A stretch of DNA of 16,251 nucleotides from DATCLA01 sp036564195. GTDB taxonomy: Bacteria; Bacillota; UBA4882; UBA8346. The DNA is taken from NCBI GenBank assembly GCA_036564195.1, contig DATCLA010000052.1:1-16251 (forward strand), written 5' to 3'. A program made the translations under genes and the position numbers. Numbering within the stretch: position 1 is the stretch's first letter; each line of letters opens with the position of its first letter. Below the pieces are notes generated by a model that worked only from the letters and a program-made list of their open reading frames with translations, searched no databases and had not been told where the DNA came from. Positions 14,969 through 16,251 of this stretch are shown here, in pieces.

Positions 14969-15007
14969 AAAAGTTCGAGCCCTCTTAAAACAGGTTCAGA
15001 GGGCCCG
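14969..15007 (-). terminator. Intrinsic terminator after recN
   Basis: On the minus strand CGGGCCCTCT (15007-14998) and AGAGGGCTCG (14985-14976) pair over ten positions (one G-T wobble) with a 12-base loop, followed by AACTTTT. It lies 55 bases after the recN stop and just before the tlpA promoter. The T run is short, so efficiency is uncertain. Confidence 0.75.
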
Positions 15008-15062
15008 ATAGTAATTTTGATTAATAGCACCGCACGGCTTACTTCCAAAAAAATAAACCCAA

Positions 15063-16251
15063 TCAATCCCAGCAGCCGCTTTTATTTGCCAGTTCCAGCA
15101 TTTCGCGGGCATGTTGACGGGTAGTTGCGGTAACCTGAGCCCCACCCAGCATCCGAGCTAATTCCTCTACTCGCTGTTCCGGGGTGAGGGTATAAACCGT
15201 TACTTTAGTTCGTCCCCCCGCTACTTGTTTTTCAATATAAAAATGGCGTTTCGCCATACTGGCAATCTGGGGTAAATGCGTTATACAGATTACTTGACGG
15301 GCTTCACCAATCCCGCCGATCTTTTCGGCAACCGCCTGGGCGGTCCGGCCCCCAATCCCCACATCAATCTCATCAAAGACCATCGTCGGAACCTGGTCCA
15401 GCTCCGCTAAAATTGCCTTTAAGGCCAGCATAATCCGGGACAATTCCCCGCCGGAGGCAATCTTAGTCATTGGTTTTAGGGCTTCACCAGGATTAGGAGC
15501 TACTAAAAATTCAATGTGATCCGCACCGGTAGGGGAAACCTCCACCGTCTTGGCGTGATAGGTCACGCCTGCGGCGGAGTCGGTCTCGGTCTGTGTCAAT
15601 GCGATTTTAAATCGAGTTTTAGCCATATTCAAATCCTGTAACTGTTCCATAATCGCCTGTTCCAACCGGGCCGCGCCAGCAGTACGCTCTGCCGAAAGCC
15701 GTTCCGCCAATTGACCGAGTTCTTTCCGGGCTGCCTGCAGCTGGATCTCCAGTTCTTTAGAACGTTCTTCCTGATTATTCAGGGTATTTAGTTCATCCTC
15801 ACACTTTTGTGCAAATAGCAAAATTTCAGCAATGGTCGGGCCGTATTTCCGCTTTAGTTGAGCGATCTCTTCCAGCCGGTCATCTAAAGCTGCCAAGCGC
15901 TCCGGATTAAACTGAACCTGCTCTTGATAACTGCGGAGTTCCCGAGATACCTCTTCAGTTTGACAGACCACATCCCGCAGTACCGTCATGATTGGTTCTA
16001 AACGCGGGTCAACTCCTGCTACCTGACTGAGCGTATGTTCCGCTTCACCCAATAATTCAATCGCCGCCGGTCCCTGATTGTTTTCATATAAAGCCTGATA
16101 GGCGGCTGCCGTTGCCTCGAATAGTTTTTCAGCTGAAGCAAGGATCTGACGTTCTTTAAGCAGTTCGGTATCTTCACCGATTACCAATTTGGCCTGACGG
16201 ATCTCATCGACCTGAAAACGGAGAATCTCAATATTGCGGGCAGTATCCGTC
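15063..16251 (-). CDS. recN: DNA repair protein RecN, C-terminal part
   Basis: RecN is an SMC-like ATPase that acts early in double-strand-break repair, bridging DNA ends. The reading frame is open to the right edge of the window (396 codons including the stop). About 160-170 N-terminal residues, including Walker A, lie outside if the length is normal. The part present shows a long helical/coiled-coil region (through 'ELEIQLQAARKELGQLAERL'). The C-terminal ATPase lobe follows: the ABC signature SGGELSRIMLALK, Walker B MVFDEIDVGIGG, the switch ITHLPQIAS and 'RVEELARMLGG'. The internal TTG at 16187 is not the start, because the upstream codons continue the family pattern ('NIEILRFQVDEI'). A terminator follows the gene. 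Confidence 0.96.
   Translation of the reverse strand, partial: TDTARNIEILRFQVDEIRQAKLVIGEDTELLKERQILASAEKLFEATAAAYQALYENNQGPAAIELLGEAEHTLSQVAGVDPRLEPIMTVLRDVVCQTEEVSRELRSYQEQVQFNPERLAALDDRLEEIAQLKRKYGPTIAEILLFAQKCEDELNTLNNQEERSKELEIQLQAARKELGQLAERLSAERTAGAARLEQAIMEQLQDLNMAKTRFKIALTQTETDSAAGVTYHAKTVEVSPTGADHIEFLVAPNPGEALKPMTKIASGGELSRIMLALKAILAELDQVPTMVFDEIDVGIGGRTAQAVAEKIGGIGEARQVICITHLPQIASMAKRHFYIEKQVAGGRTKVTVYTLTPEQRVEELARMLGGAQVTATTRQHAREMLELANKSGCWD

Overview
The window looks like chromosomal core DNA of a low-to-mid GC Gram-positive bacterium, most likely an anaerobic Bacillota/Clostridia-type lineage. The reasons are strong AGGAGG-type ribosome binding sites, frequent TTG/GTG starts, a GatCAB amidotransferase operon next to an NAD-dependent ligase, type III pantothenate kinase, a comEA-comEC-holA block, and a tandem P-loop ATPase of the PRK06851 type. 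I cannot name a genus. I see no mobile element, CRISPR array, rRNA or tRNA. Most genes lie on the minus strand; only a two-gene unit (12362-13466) is on the plus strand.

Layout from right to left, in the direction of minus-strand transcription. The C-terminal two thirds of recN (15063-16251) end at an intrinsic terminator. A clear promoter (14920-14949) and a structured leader of about 180 nt then precede a thiol-redox pair: a membrane-anchored TlpA/ResA-like thioredoxin and CcdA. CcdA would pass electrons across the membrane to the thioredoxin. ccdA converges on coaX so tightly that their stop codons share the tetranucleotide TTAA. Upstream of coaX on the plus strand is a small Dabb-domain gene. 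It is divergent from a minus-strand set of an uncharacterised tandem-P-loop ATPase, a 112-aa protein I do not recognise, and a HAD phosphatase ending in a good terminator.

Next comes comEA-comEC-holA, with overlapping genes: the DNA-uptake receptor and channel plus the delta subunit of the replicative clamp loader. After a 130-nt gap with a perfect TATAAT box comes ligA-gatC-gatA-gatB. These encode the NAD+ DNA ligase and the three subunits of Asp/Glu-tRNA amidotransferase, with gaps or overlaps of only a few bases. The window ends in the first codons of a DUF4330-like membrane protein.

Most of the window is conserved housekeeping. The part with least known biology is 10649-12361: the ATPase/112-aa pair. 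Its leader has a terminator-like hairpin, its promoter may be shared with the divergent Dabb gene, and a perfect hairpin hides the ribosome binding site of the 112-aa gene. A second structured leader precedes tlpA-ccdA. These RNA and regulatory structures, rather than a new enzyme system, are the best leads I found.
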